Shown one piece after another: positions 8,588 to 17,323 of a stretch of 64,000 nt of DNA. A program made the translations under genes and the position numbers. The stretch comes from Bradyrhizobium sp. CCGB12 (GTDB taxonomy: Bacteria > Pseudomonadota > Alphaproteobacteria > Rhizobiales > Xanthobacteraceae): the NCBI RefSeq assembly GCF_024199845.1, contig NZ_JANADO010000001.1, forward strand, positions 4,030,001 through 4,094,000, in the 5' to 3' direction. The number at the start of each line of letters is the position of its first letter. The stretch's first letter is position 1. Below the pieces are notes generated by a model. The model worked only from the letters and a program-made list of their open reading frames with translations. It ran no database searches and had not been told where the DNA came from.

Positions 8588-9469
8588 CTATGCGAGCTTG
8601 ACATCAGGCTCCGCACGCCCACGTGCGGATGCCTCCAACAGAAAGGTGCAGCCGGCCTGCGGATCGCCGGCACGCGCCGCCGCGTCCATATCCTGCCAGG
8701 CGGACGTAACGAGCAGGCGCGACAGATCGGGACCGACGAAAGCGGGACAGCTCGCCTGCCTGGCCGGCACGCGCAGCGAGCGCAAGCGCTCGCCTTGCGG
8801 AGAATAGACATCGACGCGGCTGGCGCCCCAGCAGGCGTTCCAGATCCGACCGTCGGCGTCGCACACCGAACCGTCCAACCCGCCGATGCCGGTATGGCGC
8901 AACAACACCTCCGGCTCGCCACGCGGCAGGCCGGTGGCCGGATTGAGCGGCACCGCATAGAGCACGGCCCGCGCGGTGTCGGTGAAATAACCTGTGGCGC
9001 CGTCCGGCGAGAAGCAAATCGAGTTCGGAATGCTGATGCCGGGAAACAGCGTCGAAATCTTGCCGCGGTGGAGCGCGTAGATTGCGCCAGCACCCCGTTC
9101 GGCCTTGCGCCCCATGGTGCCGATCCAGAACGTGCCGGATTGATGCACGCGGCAATCATTGGAGCGCGTCGTGGGATTATCCGCTTCGAGCGGACAGAAC
9201 AGCGTCATCGCGCCATCGGCCACGTTGCGGATGTAACAACCATCCTCCGCGACGACCAGCTGGCGCTCGGCATCGATCCGCCCAAGTGCGCTCGCCATCC
9301 GGCCAAGCGCGTGAATGCGGATGCTGCCGCTGCCGAGATGCGCCTCGAACAGGCGCCCCTCGCGAATGTCGAACCACCAGGCGGTGTCGGTGGTGACGTC
9401 ATAGGTCGGCCCTTCGCCGAGGTGACAGTGTTCGGCAGAGAGAACGGAGGTCGGCACCTCTTCCATCAT
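8588..9469 (-). CDS. SMP-30/gluconolactonase-family sugar lactonase
   Basis: A 293-residue six-bladed beta-propeller lactonase. Metal-site and family segments are HLGEGPTYD with catalytic Glu near the N-terminus, NDCRVHQSGTFWIGTMG, and IPNSICFSPDGATGYFTDT with the conserved Asn. IGGLDGSVCDADGRIWNACW carries the Asp. It should hydrolyse the aldonolactone made by the dehydrogenase two genes upstream (arabinono- or galactonolactone). Its ATG overlaps the mutarotase stop by 4 bases, which supports a shared pathway. Confidence 0.88.
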   Translation of the reverse strand: MMEEVPTSVLSAEHCHLGEGPTYDVTTDTAWWFDIREGRLFEAHLGSGSIRIHALGRMASALGRIDAERQLVVAEDGCYIRNVADGAMTLFCPLEADNPTTRSNDCRVHQSGTFWIGTMGRKAERGAGAIYALHRGKISTLFPGISIPNSICFSPDGATGYFTDTARAVLYAVPLNPATGLPRGEPEVLLRHTGIGGLDGSVCDADGRIWNACWGASRVDVYSPQGERLRSLRVPARQASCPAFVGPDLSRLLVTSAWQDMDAAARAGDPQAGCTFLLEASARGRAEPDVKLA

Positions 9470-10542
9470 GACGTCCTCACTGCGAAGCGATAGACGGTAT
9501 GATGGCGATAGACCTCGCCGGGGACAAGCCGAGGGCTCGGGAAATCCGGCCGGTTCGGTGCGTCAGGCCAGATGTGCGGCTCCAGGCAGATGGCGTCCGA
9601 CTGCCGGATGAGCTTGCCGCCCTTACCTGAAATCGTGCCGTCGAGATAGTTGCCGGAATAGACCTGAAGGCCGGGCTGATCGGTGAGCAGCTCCATGATG
9701 CGTCCCGAGCGCGGCGCCTCCAGCCGTGCAGCGAGCGCGAGCTTGCCGTCACGGCCCAGGCAGTAGGTGTGGTCATAGCCCCTGCCGTTCTGCAATTGCT
9801 GATCGCTCTCGCGGATCCGCTCGCCAACCAGCCGAGGTTCGCGGAAATCGAACGGCGTGCCGGCGACGCTACGCGGCGACTCCGGCAGCGGAATGGCCGT
9901 GGGATCAATCGCGAGAAAATGCTCGGCGGCGACCATCAACCTATGATCGAGGATCAGTGTACCAGACGTCGCACCTTCCAGGTTGAAGAAGCTATGGTTG
10001 GTCAGGTTGACGATGGTCGGCCGGTCGGTCCGGGCTTCCATGGTCAACGACAGTTCGGTCGGGCCGGTGATGCGATAGGTCAGACGCACATCTAGCCGGC
10101 CGGGATAGTTTTCTTCGCCATGCGGACTGACATAGGTGAGCGTCACGGCAGGCTCGGCGCCCTCGTCGATCTCCGCGATCTCCCAGAGCTTGCGATCGAA
10201 GCCGTCGAGGCCGCCGTGCAGCGCATTGGGGCCGTTGTTGACGGGAAGCTGCACAGTCTCGCCGTCGAGCGAAAACTGCCCCTTGGCAATGCGGTTGGCG
10301 TAACGGCCGACGGTGGCGCCGAAGAATTTTCGTTCGGCGAGGTAACCGGCGAACGCGTCATGGCCAAGTACGACGTCGTCGTAGCCACCCTTGCCGTCCG
10401 GCGCGATCAGAGCCTGAAGCACCGCGCCATGGGTGATGATGCGCGCTTCGAAGCCGCCCTCCCCGCACAGCACGAAGCGCTCGACCTTGCGGCCGTCCGG
10501 CAGCGTCCCGAAAGCGTCTTTTGTTATTCTTGCGCCAGCCAT
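9466..10542 (-). CDS. galM: Aldose 1-epimerase (mutarotase)
   Basis: A 358-residue galactose mutarotase-fold enzyme that interconverts alpha and beta sugar anomers. Family motifs seen are GRYANRIAKGQFSLDG and LHGGLDGFDRKLW, the catalytic His in NLTNHSFFNLEG, GYDHTYCL, and the catalytic Glu in ICLEPHIWPDAPN. There is no signal peptide, so it is cytoplasmic. It lies 2 bases after the sugar dehydrogenase and overlaps the lactonase start, so it probably supplies the anomer used by that dehydrogenase. Confidence 0.92.
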   Translation of the reverse strand: MAGARITKDAFGTLPDGRKVERFVLCGEGGFEARIITHGAVLQALIAPDGKGGYDDVVLGHDAFAGYLAERKFFGATVGRYANRIAKGQFSLDGETVQLPVNNGPNALHGGLDGFDRKLWEIAEIDEGAEPAVTLTYVSPHGEENYPGRLDVRLTYRITGPTELSLTMEARTDRPTIVNLTNHSFFNLEGATSGTLILDHRLMVAAEHFLAIDPTAIPLPESPRSVAGTPFDFREPRLVGERIRESDQQLQNGRGYDHTYCLGRDGKLALAARLEAPRSGRIMELLTDQPGLQVYSGNYLDGTISGKGGKLIRQSDAICLEPHIWPDAPNRPDFPSPRLVPGEVYRHHTVYRFAVRTS

Positions 10543-10544
10543 GT

Positions 10545-11471
10545 CTAGTCCACAAACGGTTCGACGACGGTACGCTTGCCGAGCAGGAAAGCGTCGGCGA
10601 CGAGACGAAGCGGTGCCAAATCGACATCGCTCGCGCCGGTCGCCGCGAGCTTAACGAAGCGACGGTACAGCTCGCAATATTCCTCATCGGGCGCGTCCGC
10701 AACAACCCTGCTGTCGACCTCCAAAATCCTGCCACCTCGGGACAATGTCATCCGGCCCTGATCGGTTTCGGCGACGATATCCCAGCTCTGCGGCCCGGTC
10801 TGGCGGAAATCGAACTCGGCCGTTACCGGCAGGCCGCTGATATCGGTCAGCGTCAGGTTGGCGGCAATCGGCGATTGGCAATTGGCCGGAAAGGCAAGCT
10901 CAGCCGCGGTGACGAACACCGGCTTTGGCAGGATGCGGGTCAGGATCGAGAGCGCGTTGATGCCGGGATCGAACACGCCGAGCCCGCCGGGCTCCCAAAT
11001 CCAGGTCTGGCCGGGATGCCAGACGCGGACGTCTTCCTTCCAATTGATGTGCACCGACTTGATCCGGCGCGCAGCCAGCCATTCGCGGGCCGGCTCGACC
11101 GCCGGCGCATGGCGCGAATGCCAGGTCGCAAACAAAGTGCGCCTTGCTTCCGTCGCCATCGCGATCAGGGGATCGAGCTCGGCGACGCCGGTGCCCGGCG
11201 GCTTCTCCAGCATGACATGCTTGCCGGCGGCGAGCGCCGCGGCGGCCTGGGCACGACGCACCTGCGGCGGCGTGCAGAGCGAGACCGCGTCGATCGGCGG
11301 CCCCTTCTCCAGCAATTCCTCGATTGTGGCGAAATGCGGCAATCCCGGCAGCGAGGCGTTGCGGCTGGCGACGGCCACAAGCTTCGCGCCCGGTACCGCG
11401 CCGATCGCACCGAGGTGCTGGTCGCGCGCGATCTTGCCGAAGCCGACGATGGCGATACGAAGTTCAGTCAC
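10545..11471 (-). CDS. L-arabinose / D-galactose 1-dehydrogenase (Gfo/Idh/MocA family)
   Basis: A 308-residue oxidoreductase with the N-terminal NAD(P) motif VGFGKIARDQH, the EKPPG motif, and the C-terminal substrate segment WIWEPGGLGVFDPGINALSI. These segments closely recall the Azospirillum L-arabinose 1-dehydrogenase that begins the non-phosphorylative arabinose pathway. It would oxidise the sugar at C1 to a lactone, which the downstream lactonase opens. It overlaps the GntR gene by 4 bases. Arabinose versus galactose cannot be separated from sequence. Confidence 0.88.
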   Translation of the reverse strand: MTELRIAIVGFGKIARDQHLGAIGAVPGAKLVAVASRNASLPGLPHFATIEELLEKGPPIDAVSLCTPPQVRRAQAAAALAAGKHVMLEKPPGTGVAELDPLIAMATEARRTLFATWHSRHAPAVEPAREWLAARRIKSVHINWKEDVRVWHPGQTWIWEPGGLGVFDPGINALSILTRILPKPVFVTAAELAFPANCQSPIAANLTLTDISGLPVTAEFDFRQTGPQSWDIVAETDQGRMTLSRGGRILEVDSRVVADAPDEEYCELYRRFVKLAATGASDVDLAPLRLVADAFLLGKRTVVEPFVD

Positions 11472-12244
11472 GATCTCTCTCCAGCTGGCGCGGACGGCGA
11501 TGCCTCGGCCGGCGCGGTCTCGATCACCGTGCCTTCGTGACGGCGCATGCCGTTGTGAATGACGTAGACCATCGCCTCCGAGGCGGTTTCGGCATCGCCC
11601 GCCGCAATGGCATCGACGATCCTCTGATGCCAGAGCAGCACGGTGTCGCGGTCCTCTGGCTCGACCGGGGCACTGAGCAAGAACGAGGCGCGCAGCGCAG
11701 CCTCGATCACATGCCCGATCGAGCGCATGAAGAGATTGCCGGAGGCGCGCGCCACCGCAACGTGGAGCGCGAGGTCGGCGTCGGCAAACCCCACCGAGTC
11801 GGACGCTTCATGCCGCATGCGGTCGATGCACCGACGGAGCTCGGCAACGTCCTCCTCGGACCGGTGCATCGCAGCGAGAACGGCGGCGCGCGGCTCGACG
11901 GCCAGACGGATCTCGGCGAGGTCGTTGAGGAAGCGCTTGTCGATGCCGGCATCCAGATGCCAAGCCAAGACATCGGCGTCGAACATGTTCCAGGCCGCGC
12001 GCTCGCGCACGACGGTGCCGACCCGCGCCTTGGTCGTCAGCAGGCCTTTGGCGACCAGGGTCTTCACGCTCTCGCGCAGCACCGGGCGCGACACGCCAAA
12101 CATCGCGATCATCTCGGCGTCACCGGGCAGTCGCGTCCCCTCCGCATGGCGGCCGGCGATGATGTCGACGCCAATCGAGCGGGCCACTTCCGCGTGGTTG
12201 GAGTGGGCCCGCCGCGTCGGGATGACGACGATGCGCGAGGTCAT
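11468..12244 (-). CDS. GntR-family (FadR subfamily) transcriptional regulator
   Basis: A 258-residue protein. A winged helix-turn-helix (about residues 20-90, LPGDAEMIAMFGVSRPVLRE and GLLTTKARVGTVV) is followed by an all-helical FCD ligand domain with metal-type residues in FADADLALHVAVARASGN and the later LWHQRIVDAI. It sits inside the sugar operon, overlapping both neighbours by 4 bases. It is therefore made together with the transporter and enzymes and probably represses them until an aldonate or keto-deoxy acid binds. Confidence 0.88.
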   Translation of the reverse strand: MTSRIVVIPTRRAHSNHAEVARSIGVDIIAGRHAEGTRLPGDAEMIAMFGVSRPVLRESVKTLVAKGLLTTKARVGTVVRERAAWNMFDADVLAWHLDAGIDKRFLNDLAEIRLAVEPRAAVLAAMHRSEEDVAELRRCIDRMRHEASDSVGFADADLALHVAVARASGNLFMRSIGHVIEAALRASFLLSAPVEPEDRDTVLLWHQRIVDAIAAGDAETASEAMVYVIHNGMRRHEGTVIETAPAEASPSAPAGERS

Positions 12245-13221
12245 GTGGCTGCTCCTGCATTCTTCGCCACCGGTCGGCGCGCGAGCGCGACCAGCCCCTG
12301 CTGCAAGGCGATGAAGGCGAACAGCAGGATACCGGTCGCGATCTTAGTCCACCAACTCGACAGCGTGCCGTCGAAATTGATGTAGGTCTGGATCATGCCC
12401 TGGATCAGCACGCCGAGGAAAGTGCCGATCACCGACCCCTGCCCGCCCGTGAGCAGCGTGCCGCCGATCACGACCGCCGCGATGGTGTCGAGCTCGACGC
12501 CGACGGCGGAGAGCGAGTAGCCGGCGCTGGTGTAGAAGGAGAACACGATGCCTGCGATGCCAGCCAGTAGGCTCGACAGCATGTAGATCTTCACGGTCAT
12601 CTTGCCCACCGCAACACCCATCAGGCTCGCGGTCGCCCGGCTGCCACCGAGCGCGTAGACATTGGCGCCGAACCTGGTGAGCTGCAGCAGCAGGGCGCCG
12701 CCGATCACGATCACCAGCATGATGATCGCGATTGCCGTCAGCCGCCCGCCGCCCGGCATTCGCAACGCGAAGTCCGACACGGTGGAGTAGACCGGCGCAG
12801 TGATCGGCACCGATTCCGTCGAGAGCAGGAAGCTCGCACCGCGTGCCAGGAACATGCCGGCCAGCGTGACGATGAACGGCGGCAAGTCGAAGACATGGAT
12901 CACGGCGCCCATCGCAGCCCCGAATCCTGCCGAGAGCACGAGAACGGCGACGAAGGCGACCAAAGGCGGCACCCCCCAGCGCTCGATCGCCAATGCCACG
13001 AAGACGGTGGTGAAGCCGATCACCGAACCGACCGAGAGATCGATGCCGCCGGAGATGATGACGAAGGTCATGCCGGTCGCGACGATGCCGAGAAAGGCGT
13101 TGTCGGTGAGGAGATTGCCGACGACGCGGGTCGAGGCGATGTTGGGGAATTGCATCGCGCAGAGCGCAAAGCCCGCGACGAGCACGATCGCCGTGATGAG
13201 GACGGGCGGCAGGCCTTTCAT
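12241..13221 (-). CDS. Sugar ABC transporter permease (YjfF-like)
   Basis: A 326-residue CUT2 permease. An open frame extends far upstream, but the ATG at MKGLPPVLITAIVL overlaps the preceding permease stop (ATGA) and begins just before the first hydrophobic helix. Signature segments are ISGGIDLSVGSVIGF, LPPFIVTLAGMFLARG and GANVYALGGSRATASLMGV. With the preceding gene it forms a two-permease channel as in the E. coli YtfT/YjfF galactofuranose importer. Confidence 0.88.
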   Translation of the reverse strand: MKGLPPVLITAIVLVAGFALCAMQFPNIASTRVVGNLLTDNAFLGIVATGMTFVIISGGIDLSVGSVIGFTTVFVALAIERWGVPPLVAFVAVLVLSAGFGAAMGAVIHVFDLPPFIVTLAGMFLARGASFLLSTESVPITAPVYSTVSDFALRMPGGGRLTAIAIIMLVIVIGGALLLQLTRFGANVYALGGSRATASLMGVAVGKMTVKIYMLSSLLAGIAGIVFSFYTSAGYSLSAVGVELDTIAAVVIGGTLLTGGQGSVIGTFLGVLIQGMIQTYINFDGTLSSWWTKIATGILLFAFIALQQGLVALARRPVAKNAGAAT

Positions 13222-14210
13222 GCTTTCGTCCTCCGCAGTCGCGCAGCGATTCCGGCAATGCCGGACAGTTTCGGCGATTGCAGCAGCAGCACCGCGAGCA
13301 CCACCACCGCCTTGACCAGCAGGTTGAACTCCGGCGGATAGCCCGACAGCAGGATGCCGGTGTTCATGGTCTGGATGATCAGCGCGCCGAGTACGGCCAG
13401 AACGAGGCTGAAGCGGCCGCCGAACAGCGAGGTGCCGCCGATCACCACGGCGAGAATGGCATCGAGCTCGAGCCAGAGGCCGGCATTGTTGGCATCGGCT
13501 CCCATGATGTCGGCCGCTGCGATCACGCCCGCGAGCGCAGCGCAGACGCCGCACCAGACATAGACCGCCAGGATCATGACGCGAGTGCCGACGCCGGCAA
13601 GCTCGCTCGCCCGCGCATTGCCGCCGGTCGCCTCGATCAGGAGCCCCAGCGCCGAGCCCCGCACCACTGCGCCGGTGAGGATCAGCATGCCGAGCGCAAT
13701 TGCGACCGGCACCGGCAAGCCGAAAATGGCGCCATTGCCGAGCCAGACCAGGTCAGGCGAAGAGAACGTCACGATTCGTCCTTCGGTGATGAGCTGGGCG
13801 ATGCCCCGGCCCGCCACCATTAGAATCAGCGTCGCCACGATCGGCTGCATGCCGAGCACGGCGACGAGGAAGCCGTTCCAGAGGCCACAGACGAGCCCCG
13901 CACCAAGCGCGGCCGCCAGCACCACCGGCAGGCCATGGCTGTCTGCGAGGCTCGCCGCAATGGCGCCCGAGATCGCCATCACCGCACCGACCGACAGGTC
14001 GATGCCGCGTGTCGCGATCACCAGGACCATACCGAGCGAGAGCAGCGCCACCGGTGTGCCGCGGTTGAGCACGTCGATCAGGCTGCCGAACAGCCGCCCG
14101 TCCTGGAGCCGCAGGTCGAAGAACTGCGGCGAAACCACGCGATCGACCGCCAGGATGACGACCAGCGCGAGGATCTGGGCAAGGCCGCGGCGCGGCAGCA
14201 GCGCTGTCAT
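13218..14210 (-). CDS. Sugar ABC transporter permease (YtfT-like)
   Basis: A 330-residue CUT2 permease with about nine helices. ATRGIDLSVGAVMAISGAIA and MQPIVATLILMVAGRGIAQ are the hallmark segments, and ATGGNARASELAGVGTRVM matches the conserved cytoplasmic loop. ATGA overlaps join it to the ATPase before it and the second permease after it. The paired arrangement of two different permeases is typical of YtfQRT-YjfF systems, which carry furanose forms of sugars. Confidence 0.88.
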   Translation of the reverse strand: MTALLPRRGLAQILALVVILAVDRVVSPQFFDLRLQDGRLFGSLIDVLNRGTPVALLSLGMVLVIATRGIDLSVGAVMAISGAIAASLADSHGLPVVLAAALGAGLVCGLWNGFLVAVLGMQPIVATLILMVAGRGIAQLITEGRIVTFSSPDLVWLGNGAIFGLPVPVAIALGMLILTGAVVRGSALGLLIEATGGNARASELAGVGTRVMILAVYVWCGVCAALAGVIAAADIMGADANNAGLWLELDAILAVVIGGTSLFGGRFSLVLAVLGALIIQTMNTGILLSGYPPEFNLLVKAVVVLAVLLLQSPKLSGIAGIAARLRRTKA

Positions 14211-15751
14211 GCCCGCCCCTCATGCGCGATGGCTTTGCCGTCGGCGGCGATGGCGGCGAGAATGTTGCCGACATCGATCGCCTCGCCCGCGAGATCCTCG
14301 ACATGCGCGCGGTCGCGCAGCACCACGACGCGGTCGGAATAGGTCACGATCTCATCGAGCTCGGAGGAAATCACGAGCAGCGCCAGACCGTCGTCGCAGA
14401 GCTCGCGGATCAGGCGGATGATCTCGGCATGCGCGCCGACATCGATGCCGCGGGTCGGCTCGTCCAGCACCAGGAGCCGCGGCGAAGTCGCAAGCCAGCG
14501 CGCCAGTAGCACCTTTTGCTGATTGCCGCCCGACAGCAGACCCACCGGTCGCTCCGTATCGGGCGGGCGGATGTCGAGCGTTTTGACGTAACGACTCGCG
14601 ATCTCATCCTGCTCGCGGCGCGACAATGGGCGATGCAGGCCGCGCTTGGCCTGGAGCGCGAGCACGATGTTCTCACGCACGCTGAGCTCGGCGACGATGC
14701 CGTCGGTCTTGCGCTCCTCCGGGCAATAACCAAAGCCGTGGCGCACGCCGTCGCGCGGCGACTGGAGCCGCACAGGCGCGCCCTCCACCCTCGCCTGCCC
14801 GTGATCGGCGCGCTCGGCGCCGAACACCAGCCGCGCCGTCTCGGTGCGGCCCGAACCGAGCAGGCCGGCAAGGCCGACGACCTCGCCATGGCGTAGCTCG
14901 AGATTGAACGGCGCGACATAGCCGGCCTTGCCGTAACCCTCGAAGCTCACGCAGACCTCGCGCGGCTTGTGCTCGGCGGCAGAAGCACGCGCACTGGTGG
15001 TCTCGGCCAGTTCGCGGCCGAGCATCATCCGGATCAGATCGAGCCGCGGCAACGAAGCCGTCTCGCGTTCGCCGACCAGGCGGCCGTTGCGCAGCACCGT
15101 GATGCGGTCGGAGATCTCGTAGACCTGGTCGAGGAAATGGCTGACGAAGACGATGCCGATGCCACGCGTTGCGAGCTGGCGCATGATGCCGAAAAGGATC
15201 TCGACCTCGTGGCGGTCGAGGCTCGCGGTCGGCTCGTCCAGGATCAGCACGCGCGCGGAAAGATCGACGGCCCGCGCGATCGCGGTGACGTGCTGCACTG
15301 CGACGGAATAGCTGCCGAGCGGTGCGGCGACGTCGATGTCGAGGCCGAAATCCGCGAGTAGCGCCTTGGCGCGACGGCGCATTTCGCCCTCGCGCACGAT
15401 GCCGAAGCGCATCGGCTGGCGATCGAGAAACAGGTTTTGCGCCACCGAGAGGTTCGGCAGCAGATTGACCTCCTGATAGACCGTGGCGATGCCGGCCTGA
15501 AGTGCGGCCTTGGCCGAGCGCGGGGCGATTTCTTCGCCGCCGATCCTGACAATGCCGGCGTCGCGCGGAAAAACGCCGGTGATTACCTTGATCAGCGTGG
15601 ATTTGCCGGCACCGTTTTCGCCGAGCAGCGCATGGATCTCACCGGCGCGCAGCGTGAAGTCGACCTCCTGCAACGCGCGCACAGCACCGAAGCTCTTGCT
15701 GATCCTGCGTACCTCCAGCAGTTGCGGAGCAGGATCGAAGCTGGTCTCCAT
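14207..15751 (-). CDS. Sugar ABC transporter ATP-binding protein, two ATPase domains (YtfR-like)
   Basis: A 514-residue CUT2 ATPase. Walker A GENGAGKST and LILDEPTASLD mark the first domain. The second has a degenerate Walker A GLLGSGRTE, LSGGNQQK and LVLDEPTRGID. I chose the ATG at METSFDPAPQ, which has GGGAG ten bases upstream; an upstream start would add 14 residues. Its stop overlaps the next permease start. It drives the YtfT/YjfF-like channel. This cluster therefore holds two separate CUT2 ATPases, this one and GguA. Confidence 0.9.
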   Translation of the reverse strand: METSFDPAPQLLEVRRISKSFGAVRALQEVDFTLRAGEIHALLGENGAGKSTLIKVITGVFPRDAGIVRIGGEEIAPRSAKAALQAGIATVYQEVNLLPNLSVAQNLFLDRQPMRFGIVREGEMRRRAKALLADFGLDIDVAAPLGSYSVAVQHVTAIARAVDLSARVLILDEPTASLDRHEVEILFGIMRQLATRGIGIVFVSHFLDQVYEISDRITVLRNGRLVGERETASLPRLDLIRMMLGRELAETTSARASAAEHKPREVCVSFEGYGKAGYVAPFNLELRHGEVVGLAGLLGSGRTETARLVFGAERADHGQARVEGAPVRLQSPRDGVRHGFGYCPEERKTDGIVAELSVRENIVLALQAKRGLHRPLSRREQDEIASRYVKTLDIRPPDTERPVGLLSGGNQQKVLLARWLATSPRLLVLDEPTRGIDVGAHAEIIRLIRELCDDGLALLVISSELDEIVTYSDRVVVLRDRAHVEDLAGEAIDVGNILAAIAADGKAIAHEGRA

Positions 15752-15867
15752 GGCAAATTCACTCCCACCGGCGCCCGCCCATGATGCGGACACCCAGCAT
15801 ATTCGTTCACGCAGCAGTTTCGAAGGGGGCGCCGGACCGCAAGGAGCGGTCCGGCGCGACGTCCGCC

Positions 15868-16833
15868 TCAGTAGCCGAGGCCCTTCTTGCTGTCGTAAAT
15901 CTTCTGCGGATCATCGGCGGCGGTATAGAGCTTGGACTCCGTCTGGATCCATTTCGGCGGAACCGTGCCCTTCCCCTTGAACGCCGCGATCGCATCGAGC
16001 GCAGGGCCGGCCATGTTCGGCGTCAGTTCGACGGTCGCATTGGCTTCGCCGGCGGCCATCGCCTTGAAGATGTCGGGGACGGCGTCGATGGAGACGGTGA
16101 GAATCTCCTTGCCGGGCTTGAGACCGGCTTCCTTCATCGCCTGGATCGCGCCGACCATCATGTCGTCGTTGTGCGCGTAGACGGCGCAGATCGACTTGCC
16201 GCCGCCTTCGGCCTTGATGAAGCTTTCCATCACCTCCTTGCCCTTGGCGCGGGTGAAGTCGCCGGTCTGGCTGCGTACCACCTTCAGGTTCGGATGCTTG
16301 GCGATGGCGGTGTCGAAACCCTTCTTGCGGTTGGCCGCGACGCTGGCGCCGACCGTGCCCTGCAATTCGACGATGTTGCAGGCCTTGGTCCCGACGGTCT
16401 TGGCGAGCCAATCGCCGGCGACGGCGCCTTCGTGCACGCTGTCGGAGGTGACGGCGGTGAGATAGAGATCCTTGCCGGAGGGATCGATGTCGCGGTCGAG
16501 CAGCACGACCGGGATCTTGGCTTCCTTGGCTTCCTTCAGCACCGAATCCCAGCCGGTCGAGACAACTGGCGCAAGGAAGATCGCATCGACGTTCTGCGCG
16601 ATGAAGGAGCGGATCGCCTTGATCTGGTTCTCCTGCTTCTGCTGGGCGTCGGCGATCTTGAGATTGACCTTGCGCTTGGTCGCTTCCTGCTTGGAGACCG
16701 ACGTCTCGGCCGCACGCCAGCCGGATTCCGATCCGATCTGCGAGAAGCCGATGGTGAGCTCGGCGGCATTCGCCGGCAGCGCGAGCAGCAACGCGGCCGT
16801 GGCGCTGGCCGCAAAGAGGGCTTTGAGGGTCAT
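15868..16833 (-). CDS. Periplasmic sugar-binding protein (YtfQ-like)
   Basis: A 321-residue periplasmic binding protein with signal peptide LKALFAASATAALLLALPANA. The mature start AELTIGFSQIGSESGWRAAE matches YtfQ of E. coli, which binds galactofuranose. IFLAPVVSTGWDSVL and YAHNDDMMVGAIQAM are cleft segments. It is the first gene of the long sugar run; the ATPase begins 116 bases downstream. An arabinofuranose or galactofuranose ligand would fit the downstream enzymes, but this is inference. Confidence 0.88.
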   Translation of the reverse strand: MTLKALFAASATAALLLALPANAAELTIGFSQIGSESGWRAAETSVSKQEATKRKVNLKIADAQQKQENQIKAIRSFIAQNVDAIFLAPVVSTGWDSVLKEAKEAKIPVVLLDRDIDPSGKDLYLTAVTSDSVHEGAVAGDWLAKTVGTKACNIVELQGTVGASVAANRKKGFDTAIAKHPNLKVVRSQTGDFTRAKGKEVMESFIKAEGGGKSICAVYAHNDDMMVGAIQAMKEAGLKPGKEILTVSIDAVPDIFKAMAAGEANATVELTPNMAGPALDAIAAFKGKGTVPPKWIQTESKLYTAADDPQKIYDSKKGLGY

Positions 16834-17323
16834 CAGACGTGTCTCCCAAGATGTTATCCGGGGTGTTCATCGGTAGCATGACACCCTCAGGCCGCCCTTC
16901 GAAGCGGCGGGAGGCACTATTTCACGGAAGATGGGTTCCGACTAGTCATATTATTTGACTATTTGGAGGAATGATTTGGGCACGCGAAGCTGATTGCGCA
17001 GAAGACACGCTCAGCGCGATCTTGAGCCATGGATGCAACGCGGAGATGAAGGCAATTGTGCGAGGATTGGGATGAGGGAGTCTCCGCGAGGACGGTGACA
17101 GACGAACCCGCACCCCCTCCGCGTCCTTGCGCGCGCAACGAAGCAATCCAGAATTTGTCCGCGGAGGGACTCTGGATTGCTTCGCTGCGCTCGCAATGAC
17201 GATGTGGATAGAGTTCTGCGTCTTTCGACCAGATCGCCTCGTGGAGGATCCCCTCACCCGAATTTGCGCTTCGCGTAAATTCGACCTCTCCCCGCAAGCG
17301 GGGAGAGGTGGAGGAGGCCGGCG
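16834..17323. other. Promoter region of the sugar operon plus two kinds of intergenic repeat
   Basis: This 490-base gap has no convincing gene. The part nearest the YtfQ-like gene (16834-16985) is relatively AT-rich, including CATATTATTTGACTATTTGG, and probably holds the operon promoter. The rest is repeat: a CTCACC/CTCCGCGAGG segment near 17068-17100, a strong hairpin at 17140-17200, and a CCTCTCCCCGCAAGCGGGGAGAGG palindrome block ending near 17310. The last of these immediately follows the XylX-like gene and may act as its terminator. Confidence 0.6.
17140..17200. repeat. Palindromic repeat, copy 1 (hairpin GAAGCAATCCAGA / TCTGGATTGCTTC)
   Basis: A 61-base unit with a 13-base inverted stem around a CCGCGGAGGGAC loop, ending in GCTGCGCTCGCAATGAC. 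A second, nearly identical unit lies at 37936-37996. Such repeats are common between rhizobial genes, and the stem would form a stable RNA hairpin. It carries no reading frame of its own. Confidence 0.8.

Noticed and set aside
6951..8807. A 618-codon plus-strand open frame across gguA, the repeat block and chvE
   Set aside because: It crosses two clear minus-strand genes and a palindromic repeat, with no motif. It is a composition artefact.
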